From Candidatus Methanoperedens sp. (GTDB taxonomy: Archaea; Halobacteriota; Methanosarcinia; Methanosarcinales; Methanoperedenaceae), in contig JAPMTS010000011.1 in the NCBI GenBank assembly GCA_026552955.1, positions 21,510 through 85,509 of the forward strand: a stretch of DNA of 64,000 nucleotides, given 5' to 3'. The notes beneath the pieces are model-generated. The model ran no database searches, had not been told where the DNA came from, and saw only the letters and a list, made by a program, of their open reading frames with translations. Made by a program: the position numbers and the translations under genes. This document shows positions 52,475 through 59,064 of the stretch, piece after piece; the stretch's first letter is position 1; each line of letters opens with the position of its first letter.

Positions 52475-52881
52475 AAATGAATAAATCCAAAATGGAGGTA
52501 AGGGAAGGGCTGTGGTACACAGAAGAGCATGAATGGGCACGAATTGAGGGCGACATTGCTGCGGTCGGGATTACTGACTATGCCCAGAAAGAGTTAAAGG
52601 ACGTGGTTTTCGTTGAACTCCCGGACGTTGGTGACAGACTCACTTTTCATAAGGATTTTGGCTATGTCGAATCAACAAAAGCTGTAAATGCCGTCCTTTC
52701 ACCTGTCAGCGGTGAGGTCATCGAAGTGAACAGCAAACTTGAAGAAGAACCGGAACTTATCAATTCAGACCCCTATGGTGAGGGCTGGATGGTCAAAGTC
52801 AGGATGAAAAATAAAGATGAACTTGAACAATTGCTCAATGCCAGGGAATATTCGGAACTCATGGATAAACTGGTTAAATAA
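52471..52881 (+). CDS. gcvH: Glycine cleavage H-protein
   Basis: 136 residues. The lipoyl lysine sits in FGYVESTKAVNAVLSPVSGEV, Lys70 counting from the first Met (a second ATG begins two codons later). WYTEEHEWARIEGDIAAVGITDYAQKELKDVVFVELPD and the C-terminal GEGWMVKV complete the fold. It shuttles the aminomethyl group between the P and T proteins and returns oxidised by the L-protein. GAGGG ribosome-binding site lies in the end of gcvT. Confidence 0.97.
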   Translation: MKMNKSKMEVREGLWYTEEHEWARIEGDIAAVGITDYAQKELKDVVFVELPDVGDRLTFHKDFGYVESTKAVNAVLSPVSGEVIEVNSKLEEEPELINSDPYGEGWMVKVRMKNKDELEQLLNAREYSELMDKLVK

Positions 52882-52895
52882 ATGAGGTAACAAAA

Positions 52896-54233
52896 ATGCC
52901 CTATATCCCGCATACGCAAACCGAGATAAAGCAGATGCTGGAACAGATAGGTGTGACATCAATTGACGAACTTTTTGCTGATATTCCCCCAAAGTTAAGG
53001 TTCCACGAAAAAGAATCCTTTGCCGGGAGATCCGAAAATGAAGTAGTGCGAGAGATGAGTTCAATTATCGGACAGAACAAAACATACCCCCTGTTCCTGG
53101 GGGCTGGTTGTTATAACCACTATGTTCCCGCTGTTGTGAGAGCAATAATCACAAAAGGCGAGTTCTTCACTTCATATACCCAGTACCAGCCCGAGTTAAG
53201 CCAGGGCTTCCTTCGTGCGCTTTTTGAGTACCAGACTTTTATCTGCCAGCTCACGGGCATGGATGTATCCAATATTTCGATGTACGATTGGGCCAGTTCC
53301 CTGGGCGAGGCAGCGCTGATGGCGGCGCGTATTAAAAAAGACAGGCGTGATATAATTATCCCCAAGACAACTCATCCTGCAAGGGTGGAGGTTTTAAAGA
53401 CCTATATAAAAGGTGCAAGAATGAAGGTCATTGAAATAGGATACGACATCCATACCGGTCAGATCGATGTTGAAAAGCTAAAGGGTACCGTAAATGCGAA
53501 TACGTGCATGGTGTACATGGAAAGTCCCAACTTTTTCGGGGTGATAGATGAAACAGCGCCAGAAGTGTCAAAGATCGCTCACGAAGCCGGGAGCATTTTC
53601 GTGTTCGGTACCGACATGCTCTCGCTGAGCGTGCTTAGACCCCCCGCTGAGTTCGGTGCAGATATCGTGATAGGCGATGCCCAGTCTTTGGGCAACCCGG
53701 TCAGCTTCGGAGGGTCACAGCTCGGGGTGATAGCATGCAAGAAAGAATATGTACGCGATATGCCGGGACGGCTCGTTGGCGAGACGCATGACGCCCAGGG
53801 CAGACAGGGTTTTGTCCTGACGCTGCAGACCAGAGAACAGCATATAAGGAGGAAGAAAGCCACTTCCAATATCACTACCAATCATGCACTTAACGCCCTT
53901 GCATCGGCTGTCTATATCGCATGGATGGGCGCAGGAGGGCTTTCTGAACTCGGAGCATACCTCGTAAAAAAGCCTCAAGAAGTTGCAGGAACGATCAATG
54001 CTATTAAAGGATTTCGTGCGCCGATTTTTAATTCACACCATTTCAGAGAGTTCGTCGCTGTATCTGATGATGAGCCTCATATGATAAATAAGAAGCTTCT
54101 GAAAGAGGGGATAACAGGCGGTTTTTCTCTCAAAAAATGGTTTCCCGGACTTGGAAATGCTGTGCTTTATTGTGTGACCGAATGCTGCAGTGATGAAGAT
54201 GTTGATAGATTGATTAACGTGCTTGAAAGTTAG
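52896..54233 (+). CDS. gcvPA: Glycine dehydrogenase (decarboxylating) subunit 1
   Basis: 445 residues. MPYIPHTQTEIKQMLEQIG, FLGAGCYNHYVPAVVRAI, YTQYQPELSQGFLRALFEYQT and MYDWASSLGEAALMAAR are the hallmarks of the P-protein alpha subunit (two-subunit form). It has no PLP lysine of its own; the lysine is on gcvPB. Good GAGGTAAC ribosome-binding site. It ends the plus-strand operon; the next gene is convergent. Confidence 0.97.
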   Translation: MPYIPHTQTEIKQMLEQIGVTSIDELFADIPPKLRFHEKESFAGRSENEVVREMSSIIGQNKTYPLFLGAGCYNHYVPAVVRAIITKGEFFTSYTQYQPELSQGFLRALFEYQTFICQLTGMDVSNISMYDWASSLGEAALMAARIKKDRRDIIIPKTTHPARVEVLKTYIKGARMKVIEIGYDIHTGQIDVEKLKGTVNANTCMVYMESPNFFGVIDETAPEVSKIAHEAGSIFVFGTDMLSLSVLRPPAEFGADIVIGDAQSLGNPVSFGGSQLGVIACKKEYVRDMPGRLVGETHDAQGRQGFVLTLQTREQHIRRKKATSNITTNHALNALASAVYIAWMGAGGLSELGAYLVKKPQEVAGTINAIKGFRAPIFNSHHFREFVAVSDDEPHMINKKLLKEGITGGFSLKKWFPGLGNAVLYCVTECCSDEDVDRLINVLES

Positions 54234-54292
54234 CTCTGAGCAGGGATCAAATCCATTCTCTTTATAAAATTTTGAGATAGTTCTCATTCCAG

Positions 54293-55519
54293 TCATAATT
54301 CCGGCCCGATATGACCTCTGGCAGTCTGGCAGATTACAGTTTTTAAACCTGTTCCAGAAAGATTTTTCCATACATTGACCATTTCTTCATATTCAGGTCT
54401 CTGTATGTATGATCTTCGAAACGCTGGCCTGTAATCCAGTACGCAGACCTGCACATTCTCGTCGATCGTTTTTATTTTATCCCCCATTTTCCCGATCTCT
54501 TCACGTGATATGAGATCTTTGTTGTAAGGAATTCCAACACCAAGAAACACTTTTTCAGAATAATGATCCACTATATATTTTACCGCATTCCATGCAGTTT
54601 CTAAATATTTTCTGGCAATCTCCTGGTTATTTACACCTGTTATGTGCGAAAATGTATTAAGTTCGAGGCTTTTTATATCTATGCCGATATCAGTCATCCC
54701 AGCTTCAACCAGTTCATCCAGATAATCAGGTGTCAGTATCGAACCATTTGTATCCACATGAAAACGTGCCTTTTCATCAGTGTTTTTCTTTTTCAATTCC
54801 CTGAGATATTCAATCAACCATTTCCGGTTCAGTGTGCACTCTCCACCTGAAATCGCCATTCTATCTACTCTATAGTTTCTTCTTGAATCGCTCATGAGTA
54901 AAGCCGCCTCTCTCGGAGTCAGGGCGATCTCTCTCCCATTATATGTTGATGTCCAGTTCTGGCACTGAGCGCACTGGAAGTTACATCCACAGGTAAAACA
55001 GGCCGTTTCTATGAAACCAGATAATTTTTTCAAACGCCACGGAGTCCCAACACCACCAACAGCATGTCCCATCCAGCCGTGAACAGGTCTTTTTGGAGTA
55101 ACTTCTGTTTTTGTGTCAATATTCATTCCTTCTTTTACCGCTGTAACGCAGCATGGTCTCAGTTCACCATTCACGAGAACAGCGCAGCTCCAGCATCCTC
55201 CGGTCCTGCAGGGTGAGAATAGATTTCCATCATCTGGAAATTCACATGGTTCATAGCCGCACATTTCAAGCGCTTTTTTGACAGTAACTCTCTTCGGAAT
55301 TGAAATAATTGCTCCATCTACCGTAATAGATATGCTCTTTCCATTCTGAATTTCAATCATCTGAATAGCTTCATAAGGACAGGCAAGACTGCACGCCCCA
55401 CATCCCGTGCATTCTTCGTAATATCCAACATACTTGCTTGAGCATGCTACCTCATCGCAAAATCCGCATTGTCTGCATTCTTCCAGATTTCTTTCAGCAA
55501 TATACAGCATCCTGATCAT
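54293..55519 (-). CDS. Radical SAM protein fused to 4Fe-4S and 2Fe-2S ferredoxin domains
   Basis: 408 residues. Domains in order: Cys-rich start CRQCGFCDEVACSSKY, a 4Fe-4S ferredoxin CTGCGACSLACPYEAI (about residues 38-53), a 2Fe-2S plant/SDH-type domain with CRTGGCWSC and a fourth Cys (about residues 62-130), then a radical SAM barrel with CNFQCAQC and ISGGECTLN. The built-in clusters could wire electrons to the SAM cluster. The reaction is unknown; PFL-activase-like enzymes share the short barrel layout. It starts 7 bases after the O-methyltransferase stop, so it is third in the CDGSH-OMT-radical SAM operon. GAGGA precedes the ATG. Confidence 0.85.
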   Translation of the reverse strand: MIRMLYIAERNLEECRQCGFCDEVACSSKYVGYYEECTGCGACSLACPYEAIQMIEIQNGKSISITVDGAIISIPKRVTVKKALEMCGYEPCEFPDDGNLFSPCRTGGCWSCAVLVNGELRPCCVTAVKEGMNIDTKTEVTPKRPVHGWMGHAVGGVGTPWRLKKLSGFIETACFTCGCNFQCAQCQNWTSTYNGREIALTPREAALLMSDSRRNYRVDRMAISGGECTLNRKWLIEYLRELKKKNTDEKARFHVDTNGSILTPDYLDELVEAGMTDIGIDIKSLELNTFSHITGVNNQEIARKYLETAWNAVKYIVDHYSEKVFLGVGIPYNKDLISREEIGKMGDKIKTIDENVQVCVLDYRPAFRRSYIQRPEYEEMVNVWKNLSGTGLKTVICQTARGHIGPEL

Positions 55520-55525
55520 TCCTCT

Positions 55526-56161
55526 TTAGAATTTCCAGGCAAGAGTTACACCATCACGAATTGGGAGCATTACTACTTCCACACGTTTATCATTATATAC
55601 ATGGTTGTTGAATTCATCAATTGCTCTTTCTGTTTCATCTTCCGGGTTAAGAACTGATCCACTCCAGAGCACATTATCAATCACTAATAAACCACCACGT
55701 CGGATTCTAGGTAAGCACAATTCCCAATAATTGATATAATTCACTTTGTCAGCGTCAATAAAAACCAAGTCGAAGAAACCTTCAATAGTCTTGAGTGTTT
55801 CAAGAGCCGGACCCAGTTTGAATTCAATCTTCTTTCCGTGAGGACTTCGGCCACAGTATTTTTTTGCAATTTGCGTAGTCTCCGGGTCAATATCGCAGGT
55901 AATCAGTTTCCCATCATCCGGTAATCCTTCTGCCATGATAAGCGAACTGTACCCCGTAAATGTTCCTAATTCAAGGATTCTTTTTGCTCGAAGTAATCTC
56001 ACCAGAATCCGCAGAAATGCCCCCTCAAGATGTCCTACTTCCATTTCTGGAAAAGCTGTATGTGCAAAAGTCTCAACGACAAGTTCATGAAGAAGCGGTG
56101 ACTCCGGATTTGTGTGTTCCTGGCAATATTGCTCGATTTTTTTTGGCACAATTCTCTTCAT
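55526..56161 (-). CDS. SAM-dependent O-methyltransferase (catechol/CCoA-OMT-like)
   Basis: 211 residues from the ATG at 56161; a TTG at 56179 that overlaps the upstream stop is an alternative. The class I fold shows as RILELGTFTGYSSLIMAEGLP (SAM loop), LITCDIDPETTQIAKKY, FDLVFIDADKVNYINYWE (metal-binding Asp) and GGLLVIDNVLWSG (DN metal ligands). This is the pattern of small Mg-dependent O-methyltransferases. The substrate is unknown. It is between the CDGSH protein and the radical SAM enzyme in one operon. Confidence 0.88.
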   Translation of the reverse strand: MKRIVPKKIEQYCQEHTNPESPLLHELVVETFAHTAFPEMEVGHLEGAFLRILVRLLRAKRILELGTFTGYSSLIMAEGLPDDGKLITCDIDPETTQIAKKYCGRSPHGKKIEFKLGPALETLKTIEGFFDLVFIDADKVNYINYWELCLPRIRRGGLLVIDNVLWSGSVLNPEDETERAIDEFNNHVYNDKRVEVVMLPIRDGVTLAWKF

Positions 56162-56175
56162 ACTTAATAATATGA

Positions 56176-56892
56176 TCAAAGGTAACTAAATATTAGTTCT
56201 TTGGCCCCTTCAGACTGTTCTGGATAGTGACTGCTGTCACAGAACGGATTATTGAGGGACTTACCACATCGACATAAGGTGACGCGATTTCTTTTCTCAT
56301 ATATTTTACCATCGGCGGATTGAATTGGGATATCCCCTCTCACCCAGATAGGACCATTCACCCCCATAAAAGGGTCTGAAACCAATGCGATTGAACGACC
56401 AAATTCAGGCTCAATACTCTTCCCTGTTTTCTTTTCCCGGAGTAAAAGACGTCCTGAAGGACAATCGAATGAATTCCTGATGACATTTTTTTTTATTTCC
56501 GGATTGTCGGATTTGGGAACCTGTTCCCATATTTCTCCTGACCGATGACAGAAGCGGGCAGATGCGCAGAGTTTTTCAACATCTTTCAATATCAATTCCG
56601 GACCATTTATCTCTTTAGCCTGACATTGATCAAGATCCGCTGTCTCTGTTCCATTGAAATTTATATCGGCATGGGTCCCATCGCAGAAGGGTTTGTTCTT
56701 TGATTGGCCACAACGGCACAATGCGCATTTTTCCATGACCGGATATTCCTTTCCCAATATCCAATTAATTGGAATGCCTTTGCTGTCGCAATTTATTACA
56801 TATTCGGTTATTGGAATTTTCCCGGAAACTATGTAAGGCCTATCTTTACAAACCTTAATAATGCACTCATTTGAAATTGCCGTAGTAAACAC
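56176..56892 (-). CDS. Tandem CDGSH iron-sulfur protein
   Basis: 238 residues with two CDGSH clusters of C-x-C-x-G-x8-FCD-x3-H form: CALCRCGQSKNKPFCDGTH (about residues 56-74) and CRCGKSLNNPFCDSSH near the C-terminus (about 208-223). The segment between them (ICARFCHRSG-type RFCHRSGEIW and SIALVSDPFMG) resembles the iron-binding zinc-finger accessory region seen in archaeal CDGSH proteins. Each CDGSH binds a 2Fe-2S cluster with 3 Cys and 1 His ligands. It starts at GTG 56892 and is the first gene of the operon. Confidence 0.88.
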   Translation of the reverse strand: MFTTAISNECIIKVCKDRPYIVSGKIPITEYVINCDSKGIPINWILGKEYPVMEKCALCRCGQSKNKPFCDGTHADINFNGTETADLDQCQAKEINGPELILKDVEKLCASARFCHRSGEIWEQVPKSDNPEIKKNVIRNSFDCPSGRLLLREKKTGKSIEPEFGRSIALVSDPFMGVNGPIWVRGDIPIQSADGKIYEKRNRVTLCRCGKSLNNPFCDSSHYPEQSEGAKELIFSYL

Positions 56893-57054
56893 CAGGTCGT
56901 TAATTCAATTAGAACCTTTTACATTTTGTACATAAACGAGAGGTGTAATGGACCCGGCGGGACGTGTACAGGTCTCGCAAGAATCCTATCTTTTTGGTTT
57001 TTATTTTTTCTAAACTATGTTCTATTTTGATTTCTTTAATCTTAATCGTAACGT

Positions 57055-57089
57055 ATAAATATTTATACATAATATTATACGTACGTAAC
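57055..57089 (+). promoter_or_regulatory. Promoter with TACGTACGTA palindrome
   Basis: TATAAATATTTATACATAAT is a strong AT-rich TATA region, and a 10-bp palindrome TACGTACGTA lies at 57078-57087 right before the ATG at 57090. The spacing suggests a leaderless transcript with the palindrome covering the start point, as an operator would. The same 10 bases recur at 58257-58266. Confidence 0.5.
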
Positions 57090-57266
57090 ATGACAAAAAC
57101 AAAGCTGCAAAAAACTTCTGATAGACAGTATCCCTATATTTATTTTGATAAACTCCTGATTGAAATAGGCTTTAGATGGAAGAAGGGAGAGCCTTTGGAC
57201 ATTGATTATGATTTGGAGAACAAGCGCATCGTAGTCACTCAAAACAATGAAAGGAAGGAATTATGA
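57090..57266 (+). CDS. Small AbrB-like/unknown protein of the accessory operon
   Basis: 58 residues from the ATG at 57090; a longer frame to 56964 would lie over the promoter. Sequence MTKTKLQKTSDRQYPYIYF then a beta-rich part (IEIGFRWKKGEPLDIDYDLENKRIVVTQ). The pattern resembles small SpoVT/AbrB-type DNA-binding folds (GFRWKKGEPLDI-D...I-V-V) common in archaeal plasmids and viruses, but the match is loose. The stop overlaps the next start (ATGA). Confidence 0.5.
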   Translation: MTKTKLQKTSDRQYPYIYFDKLLIEIGFRWKKGEPLDIDYDLENKRIVVTQNNERKEL

Positions 57267-57430
57267 TCGCTACAAAATCTGAACTTGAAAAACTCCGTAA
57301 TGACCCGCTCGTTCAGATGTATGCCAATGCACCTGAGGAGATATATCAACTTGCAAAGAATACAAACCCGATGCTGAGGACGGCAATCGAGTGGGCAAAA
57401 GCAATCGTGTCTTCAAATGAAGTACAATGA
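57263..57430 (+). CDS. Small unknown protein
   Basis: 55 residues, MIATKSELEKLRNDPLVQMY, then APEEIYQLAKNTNPMLRTAIEWAKAIVSSNEVQ. Helical and polar. It is overlapped at both ends (ATGA with the gene before, 14 bases with the one after), a typical arrangement for compact element operons. I do not recognise it. Confidence 0.45.
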   Translation: MIATKSELEKLRNDPLVQMYANAPEEIYQLAKNTNPMLRTAIEWAKAIVSSNEVQ

Positions 57431-57554
57431 GCAATTTTCATTGATTGCCCAAGAAGGAGTTCTCTTCTTTCAAGGTCGGAGCTGGATAATGTGGATTACG
57501 ACTCCGATTTCTCTTGAATATTACGAGTCGCAAGGAATCTTGATGGTGATGTGA
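57417..57554 (+). CDS. Small unknown protein
   Basis: 45 residues: MKYNEQFSLIAQEGVLFFQG, RSWIMWITTPISLEYY, ending SQGILMVM. Mixed strand-helix composition, no family recognised. It overlaps the previous gene by 14 bases and ends 3 bases before the winged-helix gene, so translation is probably coupled. Confidence 0.4.
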   Translation: MKYNEQFSLIAQEGVLFFQGRSWIMWITTPISLEYYESQGILMVM

Positions 57555-57557
57555 GAT

Positions 57558-58223
57558 ATGCCTGAAAAAGAGAAAAATCAAGACAAGAACCTTTTCAAAA
57601 TTACCAGCAGTACTCCTACTCCTACTAATTTTATTTCAAATCCCTGCAAGTTCAGGGGAAAAACCATCGAGATCCTCGGCGTTCTTTCCAATAGCGGTGG
57701 AATGACAACAAAGGAGATTTCTGACCAAACAGGGATACCAGTTCGTAAGGTTTGGACTTATTGTAATAACGGTGAGATAAGAGGTCTTTTTGAAAGAAAA
57801 GAAAGATGGGGATGGAAGGTTAAGCCGTTTGGTTTTTTTGTATTATATATTAATAATAATAATGTCCAAACGAAGTACAAACAAAGTACAAACGAAGTAC
57901 AATCGAAGTACAATCGAACTTTAGACAGTCCCAAAAAATCGCATCAACTGGACCTATCAATTTTTACATCTCGATCAGACATTGCAGATCCCGAGCGAGT
58001 AGTAGTAGGGGTACTGGTGGAGCACTATGAGAGGACAGGAGAGAAGTATCGCTATTTTCGCGATTTATATCATTTCTGTGATGAAACAGAGGTAAGTGCA
58101 GTAGATGCTCCGACCGCTATAGCCCGATTAAAAGAAGAGGGGTGCATCTATACAAGAAAGGACGAATTCGGATGGAAGATCGGTCTGAAAGTTGGTTTTG
58201 TTGAGAGATTAAAATTCTGTTAG
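57558..58223 (+). CDS. DNA-binding protein with two winged-helix domains
   Basis: 221 residues. After a polar N-terminus, the first winged helix lies at about 35-93 (FRGKTIEILGVLSNSGGMTTKEISDQTGI, VRKVWTYCNNGEIRGLFERKERWGWKV); a second lies at about 145-221 (VVVGVLVEHYERTG, AIARLKEEGCIYTRKDEFGWKIG). The two have similar wing ends (ERWGWKVKP and DEFGWKIGL), which suggests an internal duplication. Between them a Gln/Asn/Ser/Lys-rich linker is encoded by an 11-nt tandem repeat. Such a protein is a good candidate for a replication or regulatory protein of the element. It ends the overlapping small-gene operon. Confidence 0.65.
   Translation: MPEKEKNQDKNLFKITSSTPTPTNFISNPCKFRGKTIEILGVLSNSGGMTTKEISDQTGIPVRKVWTYCNNGEIRGLFERKERWGWKVKPFGFFVLYINNNNVQTKYKQSTNEVQSKYNRTLDSPKKSHQLDLSIFTSRSDIADPERVVVGVLVEHYERTGEKYRYFRDLYHFCDETEVSAVDAPTAIARLKEEGCIYTRKDEFGWKIGLKVGFVERLKFC
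57868..57919 (+). repeat. 11-nt tandem repeat (AAACGAAGTAC) inside the winged-helix gene
   Basis: Four full units and a partial fifth: AAACGAAGTAC, AAACAAAGTAC, AAACGAAGTAC, AATCGAAGTAC, AATCGAAC. Each unit contains the palindrome GTAC. The unit length is not a multiple of three, so each unit reads in a different frame; the encoded linker is QTKYKQSTNEVQSKYNRT. It could be an iteron array for the element's replication origin. Confidence 0.6.
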
Positions 58224-58256
58224 TTACAGGAAATAAGAAAAACCATTTAATAAAAC

Positions 58257-58266
58257 TACGTACGTA
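58257..58266. promoter_or_regulatory. Second TACGTACGTA palindrome
   Basis: Exact copy of the 10-bp palindrome that precedes the first gene of the operon. Related AGTACGTATTAT lies at 58312-58323, close to the start of the next small gene at 58334. These sites may form a shared control signal for two transcripts of the accessory region. Confidence 0.5.
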
Positions 58267-58333
58267 TCATATAACATAAAAGTGTTTATAGATTAAAAAC
58301 ATATCATAATAAGTACGTATTATATTACAAAAG

Positions 58334-58609
58334 ATGACAAAAATGAAAGAGCAATTGAAGAATGACTTTGAAAATGTCCTAAAAACCGAATTGGACTTCC
58401 AGAACTGGATTCCATGGTTCAAAAGAGACAAATTGAGTAAATATAGAACTATCTCATACAATGCTTTTTATCCTTTAGCAGGCTGTGCCGCGCATCTTAG
58501 AGCGTCCATAACCAAAATAGCACAGCTACAGCATTCCTGCAGAAATCAGCTCGGGAGGGATTGTATCAATCTCTCCCCTGCCTCCTATATTCATGGAGAA
58601 ATGATATGA
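58334..58609 (+). CDS. Small unknown protein upstream of the XPF-like gene
   Basis: 91 residues, MTKMKEQLKNDFENVLKTELDF, then QNWIPWFKRDKLSKYRTISYN and a more hydrophobic C-terminal half ending SPASYIHGEMI. Its first codons resemble those of the protein at 57090 (MTK-x-K). The stop overlaps the start of the next gene by four bases (ATGA). No family recognised, and the C-terminal half could be non-native; confidence is modest. Confidence 0.4.
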   Translation: MTKMKEQLKNDFENVLKTELDFQNWIPWFKRDKLSKYRTISYNAFYPLAGCAAHLRASITKIAQLQHSCRNQLGRDCINLSPASYIHGEMI

Positions 58610-59052
58610 AGCCTTACAAAGTTGCTGTTGATTCAAAAGAAATGGAATCAGGTGTGGCCAAAGCACTTGAAAAACAGGGTGCTGAAATTGAGATCACAAC
58701 ACTTGAAGCGGGCTACTACGTAGTGAACAACAGGATAGCTTTCAAGCGCTTGACTCTTGATGATTTCCTGATGTCTATTTTCGAGGACAGGAAACTATAC
58801 ACCAGATTAGGAAACCTGACAACCAGCTATGAGCGAACCATACTGATCATTGAAGGAGAAGATCATTTCTTCCCAGGTCGAACGATCGATCCTTCATTCG
58901 TTCAGTTTTTCGTAAAGACAATAGCTGTTTCTTTTGGAGTTTCAACGCTTTTCACTTTGGATGAAGCGCAGACATCTGAGGTAATATCGAGTATAGCCAG
59001 ACTTGAGCATTTGAACAAACCTGAACCCAGCAGAATTCAGGAGATACACTAA
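58606..59052 (+). CDS. XPF/ERCC4-fold protein with altered catalytic residues
   Basis: 148 residues from the ATG at 58606, preceded by GGAG. The ERCC4 nuclease fold is visible: YKVAVDSKEMESGVAKALEK, IEITTLEAGYYVV, RIAFKRLTLDDFLMSIFEDRKLYTRL and ERTILIIEGED. The usual active-site pattern is G-D in the first strand and E-R-K-x3-D in the second. Here the Asp is Tyr (AGYYVV), the Glu is Lys and the second Lys is Leu (FKRLTLDD); only the Arg and final Asp remain. It may bind DNA without cutting it, or act with an active partner. It is just upstream of the primase gene. Confidence 0.8.
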   Translation: MKPYKVAVDSKEMESGVAKALEKQGAEIEITTLEAGYYVVNNRIAFKRLTLDDFLMSIFEDRKLYTRLGNLTTSYERTILIIEGEDHFFPGRTIDPSFVQFFVKTIAVSFGVSTLFTLDEAQTSEVISSIARLEHLNKPEPSRIQEIH

Positions 59053-59064
59053 AATGGTGATATT

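Noticed and set aside
56964..57089. Longer N-terminus for the gene at 57090
   Set aside because: The extension is very hydrophobic and AT-driven, covers the TATA box and the TACGTACGTA palindrome, and has no ribosome-binding site.
57868..57919. Short CRISPR-like array
   Set aside because: Units are directly adjacent with no spacers and lie inside a coding frame, so they are tandem repeats. No cas genes are in the window.
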